A DNA stretch of 64,000 bases. Source: JAXLYE01 sp046351595. GTDB lineage: Bacteria > Myxococcota_A > Polyangia > Palsa-1104 > JAEUJZ01. The stretch covers positions 1-64,000 of the forward strand of contig JAXLYE010000014.1 of assembly GCA_046351595.1 (NCBI GenBank), read 5' to 3'. The notes below the pieces were generated by a model. That model had not been told where the DNA came from and did no database searches. It was given only the letters and a program-made list of their open reading frames with translations. Made by a program: the position numbers and the translations under genes. Shown here piece by piece: positions 26,964 to 35,876 of this stretch; the stretch's first letter is position 1, and each line of letters opens with the position of its first letter.

Positions 26964-27380
26964 TTATGGCATTTCCGTCGTGGCCCAGAAGTCGCATAGC
27001 GCGGTGATCTGATGCTCCAGCTCGGCCGGACTGATGGGCTTGCGTAAAAAACCGGCCACGTTGAGCTCGTACGCATCGAGCTTGCTCTGCTCGTCCTGCG
27101 AGGTGGTCATCAGCACCACGGGCAGGAGGTTCAGCGTAGGGTCTTTCCTGAGCTCCTGCAGCACCTCGAGCCCGCTGCGCCGCGGCAGGTACAGATCGAG
27201 CAGGACCAGCAGCCGCTCGTGCGGGATGTCCCCGCTGCGCAGCCGCGCCAGCGCCTCTTCACCGTCGGTGACGACGAAGAGCGGGCAGCTCAGGCCGCGC
27301 TGCTCCAGAGCGCGCTGGATGCTCAGCACATCCACCTCATCGTCCTCGACCAGGAGGAGGGACAAGCGCTGGTTGGCCAT
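26964..27380 (-). CDS. Single-domain response regulator
   Basis: A 138-residue stand-alone receiver of the CheY/Rcp1 type: acidic pocket LLVEDDEVDV, phospho-acceptor Asp in VLLDLYLP, Thr in MTTSQ and Lys in FLRKPIS. No output domain is present. The VEDDEVDxxxxxRAL signature is that of Rcp1-like response regulators that pair with hybrid or phytochrome-like kinases. It lies between the histidine kinase (10 bp upstream) and the NtrC gene (about 50 bp downstream), all on the minus strand. This fits a phosphorelay in one operon. Confidence 0.9.
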   Translation of the reverse strand: MANQRLSLLLVEDDEVDVLSIQRALEQRGLSCPLFVVTDGEEALARLRSGDIPHERLLVLLDLYLPRRSGLEVLQELRKDPTLNLLPVVLMTTSQDEQSKLDAYELNVAGFLRKPISPAELEHQITALCDFWATTEMP

Positions 27381-27390
27381 GACTCCCTAA

Positions 27391-29166
27391 TTAGGCGACG
27401 CGGCTGCGCGGCCACAAGAAGAAAAAGCGCGCGCCGTCCCCGGCCTCCGACGAGATCCCGACCCGTCCGCCGCGGCGCTCGACCAGCTTCTTCACGGTCG
27501 CCAGGCCGATGCCGGTGCCCTCGACCTGATCGCGCGACGAGAGGGTCTGGAACATGCCCCAGATGCGCTCCTGATACTGTAAGGGAATCCCGGGTCCGTT
27601 GTCCGCGACCTCGAAGCGCAGCATGTCGCCGTCGCCGTCGCCGTCCCCGTCGACACGGACGGAGATGCGGACCACGGGGTCGTCGCGGCGGGCGTGCTTG
27701 ATGGCGTTGCTGATCAGGTTCAGGAACACCTGCTGCAGCTGCGCGCGTTCGGTCAGAAGGCGCGGCATGCCCGGGCCGACCTCGATGCGCGCGCCGGGCG
27801 GCGGCGCCACCAGCTCGATCGACTCGCGCACCAGCGCCTCGACGTCGACCTCGACCGGCGGCTCGTGCACGCGACCGGCGCGCGAGTACTTGAGGATCCC
27901 GTCGATGAGCGCCTCCATGCGGTTGACGCGGCCGCGCAGCAGATCGAGCTGCTTGCGCGCGCTCGCCGGCAGGTCGGTGCCGAGATCCTCCTCGACCCAG
28001 TGCGCCAGGTTCGAGATGCCGCGCAGCGGCGCGCGCAGATCGTGCGAGGCGGCATAGGCGAACTCGTCGAGGTCGCGGTTGCTGCGCTCCAGATCCTTCT
28101 GCACGCGGTCGCGCTCGCGCAGGGCCCGCGCCAGATCCGCGAGCGCGCGCCGCACCCGGTTCTGGTGGGCCAACAGCTCGGAGTCGTGCGTCGCCAGCCG
28201 CGCCGCCAGCTTGCTCGTGCTGATCGCGACCACGGCGCCGCCCAGAAGGACCCCGAGCGCGGCCCCGAACTTGGCGTCGAACAGGCCCATGCGCGGCGCC
28301 AGCTCGACGAGGACGAAGACGCCGAGCGGCGGCACGGTCAGCGTCACCGGCACCAGCCGCCGCATCAGGGTCCCCCCGGAGGTCGCGCTGGATGCGATGG
28401 CCGCGAGCCCGCGGTTCGAGCGCACGCACAGAAGCCCCACCGCCATCGCCACCAGCGCCACCGACGTCGGCAGCTCGATCATCAGGCCGCCGATCATGCG
28501 GTACTCGGGCGACAGGCGCAGCATCGCCGCGGTCAGGGCCAGCCCGCCGAGCCAGCCGACCAGCAGCGCCAGCCACTCGGCCGGGTGCGGCCGGCGGTGG
28601 CTCTCGTGATCGAGCAGCAGCAGCGCGCCGCCGAGCAGCCCGAACGCCACGGCCTGCGCCCACGACGTCCAGCCCAGCCCCAGGGACAAGAGCGCCAGGC
28701 CCAGCACCACCGCGCCGCCGGCCCTCACCAGCCGCCCCAGGCCGCGCGCCGGATCCAGCGCCGCGACGACGAGCATCAGGCCGCTGATCAGGAACATGCC
28801 GGCGTTCCCCGCCGCGGTCCGCAACAGGCGCTCGGGCAGCGGGCGGGCGGCCCGGGCCACCGCCTCCACCGCCTCCAGCGCCGGCAGGCCGCCCAGCGAC
28901 TCGACGATCGGCAGCGTGCCGCCGAGCAGCGCGACCGCCGCGCCGAGCAGCACCGCCGAGCGCCGGCCGCGCCGCACCGAGTCCGGCATCAGCGGTAGGC
29001 TCTGCGGGGCCGAGGTGGTCGCCGTGCCGCGGCTGTCCGGGGCGTCCGCATCATAAGCCCCCGGGGCTTCCCCGGCGTGAGGACCCGCGGCCGACACCGC
29101 GGAGGCAGTGGCCCCGAGCGCTCTCTCCAGCGTATCGGCAGGCCGGCTGTCATCACGCTGCGTCAC
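27391..29166 (-). CDS. Membrane sensor histidine kinase
   Basis: A 591-residue kinase. A disordered Ala-rich N-terminus of about 65 residues precedes around eight hydrophobic helices (about 70-310). A coiled segment follows, then the dimerisation box EFAYAASHDLRAPLRG with phospho-acceptor His near residue 375, and the HATPase with N box NLISNAIKH and G boxes EVADNGPGIP and GTGIGLATVKKL. No periplasmic ligand domain is apparent, so the sensing is probably within the membrane. A (VDG)DGDGDGD stretch arises from GAC/GGC hexamer repeats. The H box and C-terminus are of the bacteriophytochrome-like HisKA class that pairs with Rcp1-type receivers, matching the receiver gene 10 bp downstream. Confidence 0.92.
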   Translation of the reverse strand: MTQRDDSRPADTLERALGATASAVSAAGPHAGEAPGAYDADAPDSRGTATTSAPQSLPLMPDSVRRGRRSAVLLGAAVALLGGTLPIVESLGGLPALEAVEAVARAARPLPERLLRTAAGNAGMFLISGLMLVVAALDPARGLGRLVRAGGAVVLGLALLSLGLGWTSWAQAVAFGLLGGALLLLDHESHRRPHPAEWLALLVGWLGGLALTAAMLRLSPEYRMIGGLMIELPTSVALVAMAVGLLCVRSNRGLAAIASSATSGGTLMRRLVPVTLTVPPLGVFVLVELAPRMGLFDAKFGAALGVLLGGAVVAISTSKLAARLATHDSELLAHQNRVRRALADLARALRERDRVQKDLERSNRDLDEFAYAASHDLRAPLRGISNLAHWVEEDLGTDLPASARKQLDLLRGRVNRMEALIDGILKYSRAGRVHEPPVEVDVEALVRESIELVAPPPGARIEVGPGMPRLLTERAQLQQVFLNLISNAIKHARRDDPVVRISVRVDGDGDGDGDMLRFEVADNGPGIPLQYQERIWGMFQTLSSRDQVEGTGIGLATVKKLVERRGGRVGISSEAGDGARFFFLWPRSRVA

Positions 29167-29224
29167 GAGGTTTCTCCATCTGCTAGGTAGCGTTGTGGTG
29201 TACTAGTTGCAAGAAGCGTTCGCG

Positions 29225-29656
29225 ATGCCGCGCCGGATCAACATCCTCCTGGTCGAAGACGATGAGCTGGACGTGATGAACGTCCGACGCGCCTTCCGCG
29301 ATGCCTCGAGCATCGACAGCCTGCATGTTGCCCGCGACGGTGTCGAGGCGCTGCAGCTCCTGCAGAGCGGCCAGGTGCCGCTCGCCCGGCTGCTCGTGCT
29401 GCTCGATCTGCGCATGCCGCGCATGGGCGGGCTCGAGTTCCTCGAGCACCTGCGCGCGGACCCGCGGCTGCGGGCGCTGCCGGTTGTTGTGCTGACCACG
29501 TCACGGGACGCCGGCGATCTGCGCGAGGCCTACCGCCATCACGTCGCTGGCTATCTGTTGAAGCCGGTCTCGCTGGCGCAGTTCCGTGATTCGATGGGTA
29601 GACTCCAGCGATACTTCAGCCATGTCGAGTTCCCCTGGGAGAGCGATGCCCCCTGA
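29225..29656 (+). CDS. Single-domain response regulator
   Basis: A 143-residue Rcp1-like receiver with acidic pocket LLVEDDELDVM, phospho-acceptor Asp in VLLDLRMPRMGG, Thr in LTTSRD and Lys in YLLKPVS. It is similar in sequence to the receiver at 26964-27380, so the two probably arose by duplication. The ATG at 29225 is preferred to the TTG at 29207. Its stop overlaps the start of the following hybrid kinase by 11 bp, so the two proteins are coupled. Its start faces the histidine kinase gene on the other strand, 59 bp away. Confidence 0.9.
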   Translation: MPRRINILLVEDDELDVMNVRRAFRDASSIDSLHVARDGVEALQLLQSGQVPLARLLVLLDLRMPRMGGLEFLEHLRADPRLRALPVVVLTTSRDAGDLREAYRHHVAGYLLKPVSLAQFRDSMGRLQRYFSHVEFPWESDAP

Positions 29657-30758
29657 GTCTTGGCATATCTTATTGGTCGATGACGACGACGTGGACCGCA
29701 TGGCGGTGCGCCGGACGCTGTCGTCATCAGGTCTTCAGGTCACGCTGGACGAGGCGGTCACCGCCGCCGAGGTGTTCCAGCGCCTGTCGCCGCCCGGCGA
29801 CAAGTACGACTGCTTGATGATCGACTGCTACCTGCCCGGCGTCTCGGGTCTGGAGCTGATCCGCGACCTGCGGGCACGCGGCATCTGGACGCCGATCCTG
29901 GCGGTGACCGGTCGCGACGACATCGCCATCGAGAAGGCGCTGATCGGCGCCGGCGCCTCGGACTACATGCCCAAGCAGGACCTGCACCCCGAGCGCCTGG
30001 CGCGGCGGCTGCGCTACGCCATCCGTGTCGGGCGCGCCGAGGCCGAGCAGGCGGCGGCGCTGCGCCTGGCCCAGCGCGCGGTGCAGGATCGCGACGACCT
30101 CTTGTCGATCGTCTCGCACGACCTGCGCAACCCGCTGAACGCGATCCGCATTGCCGCCGACGAGCTGGCCGATCCGCAGCTCGATCCCGAGGAGCGCAAG
30201 GTCATGTCCGCGGCGGTGCAGCGCGCGCTGCGCCGGGCCGAGCGGCTCATCCTCGATCTGCTCGACGTCAGCCGCATCGAGGCCGGGCGCCTGCAGATCA
30301 ACAAGGTGGCGGTGGCCGTGCGCGATCTGCTCGAGCAGGCGCGCGGCGAGCACGCGCTGCTCTCGCGCGAGGCCGGGCTCGATCTGCAGGTCCGGATCGA
30401 GCCCGACGTGGGCGCGGTCCTCGTCGATCGCGAGCGCATCCTGCAGGTCCTCGGCAACCTGCTGGGCAACGCCGTGCGCTACGCCAAGGGCACCGGCAAG
30501 CTGGTGCTCGGCGCCCGGACCGTCGGCAACCTCGTCGAGATCTCGGTGCAGGACCACGGCCCCGGCATCCCCGTCGACCAGCTGCCGCACGTCTTCGACC
30601 GCTTCTTCCAGGCGCGCCAGCAGCGCCGCGCCGGCGCCGGTCTCGGCCTCGCCATCGTCAAGGGCATCGTCGAGGCGCACGGCGGCACCGCGGCCGTGAC
30701 CAGCGAGGTCGGCAAGGGCACCTGCTTCCGCTTCACCCTGCCGCGCCTGGCCTCCTGA
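29646..30758 (+). CDS. Receiver-histidine kinase hybrid
   Basis: A 370-residue cytoplasmic hybrid with an unusual order: receiver first (about 5-120; LLVDDDDVDRM, Asp in CLMIDCYLPG, Lys in DYMPKQD), then HisKA with DLLSIVSHDLRNPLNA (His near 158) and HATPase with NLLGNAVRYA, QDHGPGIP and GAGLGLAIVKGI. No sensor domain or membrane helix is present, so it receives phosphate or a protein signal rather than a ligand. The receiver could be fed by the membrane kinase encoded divergently at 27391-29166. The gene overlaps the upstream single receiver by 11 bp. Confidence 0.92.
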   Translation: MPPESWHILLVDDDDVDRMAVRRTLSSSGLQVTLDEAVTAAEVFQRLSPPGDKYDCLMIDCYLPGVSGLELIRDLRARGIWTPILAVTGRDDIAIEKALIGAGASDYMPKQDLHPERLARRLRYAIRVGRAEAEQAAALRLAQRAVQDRDDLLSIVSHDLRNPLNAIRIAADELADPQLDPEERKVMSAAVQRALRRAERLILDLLDVSRIEAGRLQINKVAVAVRDLLEQARGEHALLSREAGLDLQVRIEPDVGAVLVDRERILQVLGNLLGNAVRYAKGTGKLVLGARTVGNLVEISVQDHGPGIPVDQLPHVFDRFFQARQQRRAGAGLGLAIVKGIVEAHGGTAAVTSEVGKGTCFRFTLPRLAS

Positions 30759-31102
30759 TTCGTCTCCGCATCCCCCTCTGTTGATTCAGTGGGTCCGCGT
30801 GCCCTGCGGCGCGCATCGCTGTGCGCCTGCGCGCGCGGACACATGGAAGCACTTATTAGCTCAGCGCCCGTAGTGCAGCCTGTGCTGAGCGCTTTTGACA
30901 CAGTGTCGCAGGCGCGCACGGAGCGGCGCGCGCAAGCGGCTGATTCCGCACCCGCTTTCCAGGGCTCTCCGGCCTTGGGCAGCCCGGCACACATCCTGCT
31001 CATGGCTCTCCTGTAGCGGCGGACTCCCAACCGCCGCGAACGGTCCGGCTGGCGCGAGTCGCGTCGCGTAACCAGCCATTCCCTTCATCAAGGAGATTGC
31101 TC
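30759..31102. other. Intergenic spacer with possible terminator
   Basis: No gene is visible. GCTCAGC (30859-30865) can pair with GCTGAGC (30884-30890), followed by GCTTTT, which would suit a terminator for the upstream hybrid kinase. The 3' end supplies the ribosome site AAGGAG for the OmpA lipoprotein. Confidence 0.35.
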
Positions 31103-31720
31103 ATGCGCAAGGAACTCATCGGAACGCTGCTCTGTCTCGGCACCCTTGTCGGCGGCTGCGCCCACAAGAAGCCGGCCGAGCCAGAGCCGACGGCTCAGGT
31201 GAGCGGCTCCATGGCCAGCACGGACCCGGCGTTCCTCGAGGGAAAGGGCAAGATGGGCACGTGCCAGGGCGACGCCGACTGCGCGCTCGGTGAGATGTGC
31301 AACCCCGAGAACGATCGCTGCATGAGCAGCTACCCCAACCCGCGCATGCTCGACATCTCGTTCACCGCCACGCAGACGGGGGCCGAGGAGTGCAAGCTGG
31401 TGCGGGTGTACTTCCCGTACGACTCGGCGCAGCTGGTGGATGAGGCCGCGCGCTGGGTGCAGTACGACGCGCGCTGCCTGAAGTCGCGCGGCGCGCGCGA
31501 GCTCCTGGTCGAGGGCTACGCGGACTCGCGCGGTCCGAAGCCGTACAACCAGAAGCTCTCGGTCGAGCGCGCCGAGGCGGTGCGCGCGGCGCTGGCGCAG
31601 GCCGGGTTCACGGCCACGATCACGACCCAGGGGAACGGCGAGAAGGATCCGATCCGCCCGGGCAAGAGCGAGAAGGACTACGCATACAACCGCCGCGTCG
31701 AGCTGACGATCAAGCCGTGA
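31103..31720 (+). CDS. OmpA-family lipoprotein (Pal-like)
   Basis: A 205-residue lipoprotein. Signal MRKELIGTLLCLGTLVGGC ends in the lipobox LVGGC. A short Cys-rich module CQGDADCALGEMCNPENDRC follows, then an OmpA peptidoglycan-binding domain (VRVYFPYDSAQL, LLVEGYADSRGP, YNQKLSVERAEAVRAAL, NRRVELTI). It is predicted to tether the outer membrane to peptidoglycan. The ATG at 31103 is preceded by AAGGAG at a proper distance; a TTG at 31097 would add two residues. Confidence 0.9.
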   Translation: MRKELIGTLLCLGTLVGGCAHKKPAEPEPTAQVSGSMASTDPAFLEGKGKMGTCQGDADCALGEMCNPENDRCMSSYPNPRMLDISFTATQTGAEECKLVRVYFPYDSAQLVDEAARWVQYDARCLKSRGARELLVEGYADSRGPKPYNQKLSVERAEAVRAALAQAGFTATITTQGNGEKDPIRPGKSEKDYAYNRRVELTIKP

Positions 31721-31734
31721 CGCGGTAAGCAGGC

Positions 31735-31784
31735 GGCTCTGGGAAGACTCCCAGAGCCGAAACAGGGACTCTGGAAGGAGTCCC
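31735..31784 (+). terminator. Tandem hairpins after the OmpA lipoprotein gene
   Basis: GGCTCTGGGA (31735-31744) pairs perfectly with TCCCAGAGCC (31749-31758) around AGAC. GGGACTC (31765-31771) then pairs with GAGTCCC (31778-31784). They start 15 bp after the stop codon. No T-run follows, so termination may be weak or two-step. Confidence 0.6.
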
Positions 31785-31846
31785 TCAGTACCAAGACTAC
31801 GAAGTCTATTCACATGGGCTGAAGGGGTCGGACAAGGGGGAGTCTG

Positions 31847-33040
31847 ATGCGGAGCGTATTTATCTCCAAGGGATCGGTCCTTGCCTCTGTGTTTTCTCTG
31901 GTCCTTGCCGGCGCCACCGGCTGCGGCAGCAGCGACGGCACCGAGCCCGCTCAAGGCGGGGGGCCGGCGCCCGTTCCGGGCAGCCTGAACCTGTACCTCG
32001 TCGACGCCATCGTCGAGGACTACCAGGAGCTCAACCTCAACATCCAGAAGGTCGAGGCCGCGACCGCATCGCCGACGGGCGGCGAGTCGTGGGTGACGCT
32101 GGGGACGCCGAACAAGACCGTCAACGTCCTCAGCCTCGTCGGCGGCAACAACGAGACGCTGGCCGCCGGGGTGTCGCTGCCGAGCGGCTCGTACGGCAAG
32201 CTGCGGCTGCACCTGGGCGCCGACAGCACCGTGCGTACGGCCGAGGGGCTGCAGCCGCTGGTGCTGCCCGAGGCGCTGGCCCAGGGCATCCTCATCGACG
32301 CCGACCTGCACGTCGACGGGCAGGCGGTCACCGACGCGTTCCTGGACTTCGATGCCGCGCGCTCGATCCAGGTGGTGACCACGGGCGGCGTGAAGAAGTT
32401 CATGCTGCACCCGATGGCGCGCGCCGTCGACGCGCGGCGGACCGGCTCGATCTCGGGTCGGCTCGTCGCGGCCAAGAACGGCGAGGGCCTGGGCGGCGCC
32501 GTGGTCTACGCCGAGCGCACCGACATCAACGGCCAGCCCATCGTCGTCCGCAGCACCGTCACCAACGCCGACGGCAGCTACACCCTGGATCTGCTGCCGC
32601 TCGGCCAGAGCTACTACGTGGTGTCGATGCCCAAGGTCGACTGGAAGGTCTACGACCCGCAGGCCAGCGCCGCCATCGCGCTCAGCCCCGAGAGCCCGGT
32701 CGGCACCTTCAGCGCGACGTTCGCGCAGAACAGCGCCACCGGCGGCATCAACGGCACCATCACCCCCGCCGTCGAGGCCGACGAGAACGATCACATCGAC
32801 CTGGCCGCCGAGCTGCCCGTCGGCGCCGGCAAGCAGCGCTTCGTCGTGCGCACGACCACGCCGCAGCTGACCTCGCGCGAGAGCTTCCGCTACGACTCGA
32901 TCCCGTCGGGCTTTTACGGAGTGCAGGTGACGCGCGCCAGCCTGGGCGAGCGCGGCGACACCCGCCTCTCGTCGATCTACGCGAGCGGCTCGTTCGGCAT
33001 CGCGGTCTCGGCCACGACGCTGATCAACCTGTCGCTGTGA
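31847..33040 (+). CDS. DUF4382-type lipoprotein
   Basis: A 397-residue protein. Signal MRSVFISKGSVLASVFSLVL ends in the lipobox AGATGC. The next 170 residues (GSLNLYLVDAIVEDYQELNL... TVNVLSLVGGNNETLAAGVS... LPSGSYGKLRLHL) match the DUF4382 beta-sandwich of secreted bacterial lipoproteins. A carboxypeptidase-regulatory-like domain follows (SGRLVAAKNGEGLGGAVVYA ... NADGSYTLDLLP). The function is unknown; surface or periplasmic binding is inferred from the folds. It is separated from the OmpA gene by two hairpins and is probably transcribed alone. Confidence 0.85.
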   Translation: MRSVFISKGSVLASVFSLVLAGATGCGSSDGTEPAQGGGPAPVPGSLNLYLVDAIVEDYQELNLNIQKVEAATASPTGGESWVTLGTPNKTVNVLSLVGGNNETLAAGVSLPSGSYGKLRLHLGADSTVRTAEGLQPLVLPEALAQGILIDADLHVDGQAVTDAFLDFDAARSIQVVTTGGVKKFMLHPMARAVDARRTGSISGRLVAAKNGEGLGGAVVYAERTDINGQPIVVRSTVTNADGSYTLDLLPLGQSYYVVSMPKVDWKVYDPQASAAIALSPESPVGTFSATFAQNSATGGINGTITPAVEADENDHIDLAAELPVGAGKQRFVVRTTTPQLTSRESFRYDSIPSGFYGVQVTRASLGERGDTRLSSIYASGSFGIAVSATTLINLSL

Positions 33041-33055
33041 GCGGAGCGCGCCGGC

Positions 33056-34738
33056 TCAGCGCGCCCGCGGTAGCACGCGCGCGGCCATCGGGTGCGGCGA
33101 GAGGCTGGCGTGGCGGTCGATGCCGGTCAGCTCGAGCTGGCGGCCGCCCTCGGAGAAGTCGCTCTGCAGCTGCGCGAGCTTGACCATCACGGTGTGATCG
33201 ACGATCGCGGTCTGCGACAGATCCAGCACCACGCGCCGCGCGTCCGCGAGCTCGAGGATGCGGCGCCGCAGCGACAGCCAGTTGCCGAAGACCGCGGTCC
33301 CCAGCACCGCGACCACGTACTCACCGTCGCTGCGCCGCGCGATGTTGAGCCGCGGCGGCAAGAGCAGCCCGACCGGGATGCCGCGCAGGATGCACAGGAG
33401 CAGCCCCATCGCCATGCCCGCGCCGATGCCGACCAGGAGATCGGTCGCCAGCGTCGCGACGATCGTGGTCAGAAAGACGATGAACTCATCGCGGCCGACC
33501 TGGTAGGTGTGCACAAACTCCTTCGGCGAGGCCAGGCGCAGGCCGGTGTAGACCAGCATCGCGGCCAGCGCCGCCAGCGGCACCTGCCGCAAGAGGTGCG
33601 GCAAGAGCGCCACGAAGCCGAGCAGGAACAGGCCGTGGAACAGGTTGGCCAGGCGGCTCTTGGCGCCGTTGTTCAGGTTCGCGGAGCTGCGCACGATCTC
33701 CGAGATCATCGGCAGGCCGCCGATCATCCCCGCCAGCGTATTGCCGACGCCGATGGCGAGCAGGTCGCGGTTCATGTCGGTGCGCCGGCGCAGCGGGTCG
33801 AGCAGGTCGATGGCCTTGGCCGAGAGCAGCGACTCGAGGCTGCCGACCAGCGCGAACATCACGACGTACTTGATTCCGACCGGCGTCAGCACGCCCGCGA
33901 ACGACGGGAACGTGACCGCGGACAAGAGGTTCGTCGGCACCTGCACCAGGTACTTCGGGTTGACGACGTAGTCGTGGTGGAAGACGGTGTAGACGTGCTC
34001 GTGCGACAGGTCGAAGGCGCGCGCGAGCGGCACCGCGACCAGCAGCACCACCATCGGCGCCGGGATGCGCCGCACCGCCGCCCACGGCAGCCGCGGCATG
34101 CCGAACAGGATGAGCAGGCTGATGCCGCCGATGATCGCGACCTCGGGGTTCAGGCGGGCCAGGCTCTGCGGCACCTCGGCGAGCAGGCCGAGCGGCGCCT
34201 TGGCGAGCGGCGTCACGCCGAGCAGCGTGTGCAGCTGCTTGGAGCAGATGATGATGCCGATGGCCGCGAGCATGCCGTGCACCGCCGCCGACGGGAACAG
34301 CTCGCCGAGGATGCCGGTGCGCAACAGGCCGAACAGGATCTGGATGACACCCGCGACCACGCACACGCCGAGCGCCAGCTTGTAGCCGAGCACCAGGTCA
34401 CCGTGGCCGAGCTCCTGCACCGCGCCGAGCGCGATCACGATGAGGCCGGCCGCCGGTCCCTTGATCGTCAGCGCCGAGTTCGAGATCAGGTAGCCGGTGA
34501 CGCCGCCGATGATCGCGGTGAACACACCCGCGATCGGCGGGAATCCGCTGGCCATCGAGATGCCGAGGCACAGCGGCAGCGCGATCAGGAAGACGAGGAA
34601 GCCGGACAGGATGTCCGCGCGCAGAGCGCCCTTGCCGTCGGCCCGCGCCGTCTGGCTCGGCGGCGTCGCCGAAGCCGCTCGATCGGCAGCGGCGGCCGGC
34701 TCGGGCGAGGGAATTCGTTCAATTGGGGTTGCGCTCAC
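33056..34738 (-). CDS. SulP-family anion transporter
   Basis: A 560-residue permease with about 10-12 membrane helices. A disordered Ala-rich N-terminus of 38 residues precedes the SulP core (DILSGFLVFLIALPLCLGIS, ALTIKGPAAGLIVIALGA, NLLSAVTFPSF, GSLESLLSAKAIDLLDPLRR). The C-terminal 95 residues are a STAS-like domain (RRILELADARRVVLDLSQTA). SulP proteins move sulfate, bicarbonate or other anions, usually with Na+ or H+. The GTG at 34738 is chosen because GGAGG lies 7 bases upstream. No carbonic anhydrase gene is adjacent, so substrate choice between sulfate and bicarbonate is open. Confidence 0.9.
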   Translation of the reverse strand: MSATPIERIPSPEPAAAADRAASATPPSQTARADGKGALRADILSGFLVFLIALPLCLGISMASGFPPIAGVFTAIIGGVTGYLISNSALTIKGPAAGLIVIALGAVQELGHGDLVLGYKLALGVCVVAGVIQILFGLLRTGILGELFPSAAVHGMLAAIGIIICSKQLHTLLGVTPLAKAPLGLLAEVPQSLARLNPEVAIIGGISLLILFGMPRLPWAAVRRIPAPMVVLLVAVPLARAFDLSHEHVYTVFHHDYVVNPKYLVQVPTNLLSAVTFPSFAGVLTPVGIKYVVMFALVGSLESLLSAKAIDLLDPLRRRTDMNRDLLAIGVGNTLAGMIGGLPMISEIVRSSANLNNGAKSRLANLFHGLFLLGFVALLPHLLRQVPLAALAAMLVYTGLRLASPKEFVHTYQVGRDEFIVFLTTIVATLATDLLVGIGAGMAMGLLLCILRGIPVGLLLPPRLNIARRSDGEYVVAVLGTAVFGNWLSLRRRILELADARRVVLDLSQTAIVDHTVMVKLAQLQSDFSEGGRQLELTGIDRHASLSPHPMAARVLPRAR

Positions 34739-35071
34739 GGGAGTCCTCCACTGCGGATGGACCCACGGTAGCCCAGCGTTCCGCGGGCTCTGGACCCGGT
34801 CTTTAGGGAGTCCCCGGATGGAGACGATTCCGAACCGTAGCGCTACGCGGCGCGCGCCCGCCCGCTCGAACTCTTCCGTCGCTGTTCCGGCCGACCGGAG
34901 CGCGCGATGCGGCGCTGCCGGCGTCGGCAGGACGCACAACATGAAGATCAATTAATAAAGACTTAACAGTGCGTCGGAGCAGGCCGCCCCGACGGTGAAC
35001 GGGGCAGGCGCCTGCTCGTTTGTGAGGGCGGGCGGGGCGAGGGCCGGGTGTTCACCGGGTGCGGACCGCGG
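34739..35071. other. Intergenic spacer
   Basis: No gene is visible. An AT-rich patch at about 34938-34972 (AAGATCAATTAATAAAGAC region) stands out from the GC-rich background. It may hold a terminator for the glutathione transferase gene or a promoter for the SulP gene. Confidence 0.3.
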
Positions 35072-35680
35072 CTACTTCAGCAGACCCTCGGCCTTGAGCG
35101 CCGCCTGCACCGCCGGGCGCGCCGCGACACGAGCCTGGTACTCCTTGAGCTGCGGCCAGCGCTCGAGATCGACCTTCACGTAGTCCGTCCACGACAGCAC
35201 CGTGAACAGGTACGCGTCCGCGACGGTGAACTGATCACCGGAGAGGAACTGCTTGCCGGCGAGCTGCTGGACCAGGTAGTCGAAGCGGCTGGCGAGACGC
35301 TCCTTGACCATCTCTTTGTAATCGGCGGAGATCTTCGGGTTGAACAGGGGGCTGAACTGCTTGTGCAGCTCGGTCGAGATGAAGTTCAGCCACTCCTGCA
35401 GCCGGTAGCGCGGCAGCGTCCCCGCGGGCGGCACCAGGTTGCTCTCCGGCCGCTGATCCGCCAGGTACTGTACGATCGCCGGACCCTCGGTCAGGATCTC
35501 GCCGTTGTCGATCTGCAGCGCCGGCACGTAGCCCTTGGGGTTGATGGTGTTGAAGTCGACGCCGCTCTTGGTGGTCTTCTTGCCGAGGTCCACGCGCTCC
35601 AGCGCGATGTCGAAGCCGGCCTCGCGGGCGACGATGTGCGGCGAGAGCGAGCAGGCACCAGGCGAGTAATAGAGCTTCAT
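35072..35680 (-). CDS. gstA: Glutathione S-transferase, beta class
   Basis: A 202-residue protein with the thioredoxin-like N-terminal domain MKLYYSPGACSLSPHIVARE, including the beta-class active-site Cys at residue 10, cis-Pro VPAL, and the glutathione-binding LTEGPAIVQYLAD. The alpha-helical C-terminal domain has FTVADAYLFTVLSW. The length and motifs match bacterial beta GSTs, which conjugate electrophiles or carry glutathione as a mixed disulfide. The start is chosen at MKLYY; upstream codons are extra. Confidence 0.92.
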   Translation of the reverse strand: MKLYYSPGACSLSPHIVAREAGFDIALERVDLGKKTTKSGVDFNTINPKGYVPALQIDNGEILTEGPAIVQYLADQRPESNLVPPAGTLPRYRLQEWLNFISTELHKQFSPLFNPKISADYKEMVKERLASRFDYLVQQLAGKQFLSGDQFTVADAYLFTVLSWTDYVKVDLERWPQLKEYQARVAARPAVQAALKAEGLLK

Positions 35681-35844
35681 CTGGGGAGGTCCTTTCACGC
35701 GGGTTTCCGCAAGTCGTGCGGAGTCAGAGGGCCAGAGACAGGACGTCTCGGATCGCGCTAGAACCTAGGTCCGCACCCGCCGCGCGGCAACGGGTGTTTG
35801 TGCAGGATTGCGAGGGCGCAGGGTCGCTCGGCGTATCATCAGGT

Positions 35845-35876
35845 CAACACGGGGCCAACAAGGGGCCAAAGAGGCC
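35845..35876 (+). repeat. Short 11-bp phased CAACA array touching a start codon
   Basis: CAACACGGGGC, CAACAAGGGGC and CAAAGAGG start at 35845, 35856 and 35867, spaced 11 bp. The last runs into the ATG at 35877. Degenerate CAAAG and CAACG words continue into the first codons. The motif is the same family and orientation as the arrays at 1782 and 6841. Confidence 0.6.

Noticed and set aside
34938..34972. AT-rich patch as a small RNA or replication feature
   Set aside because: Only local composition supports it; no hairpin, promoter boxes or iterons could be defined.
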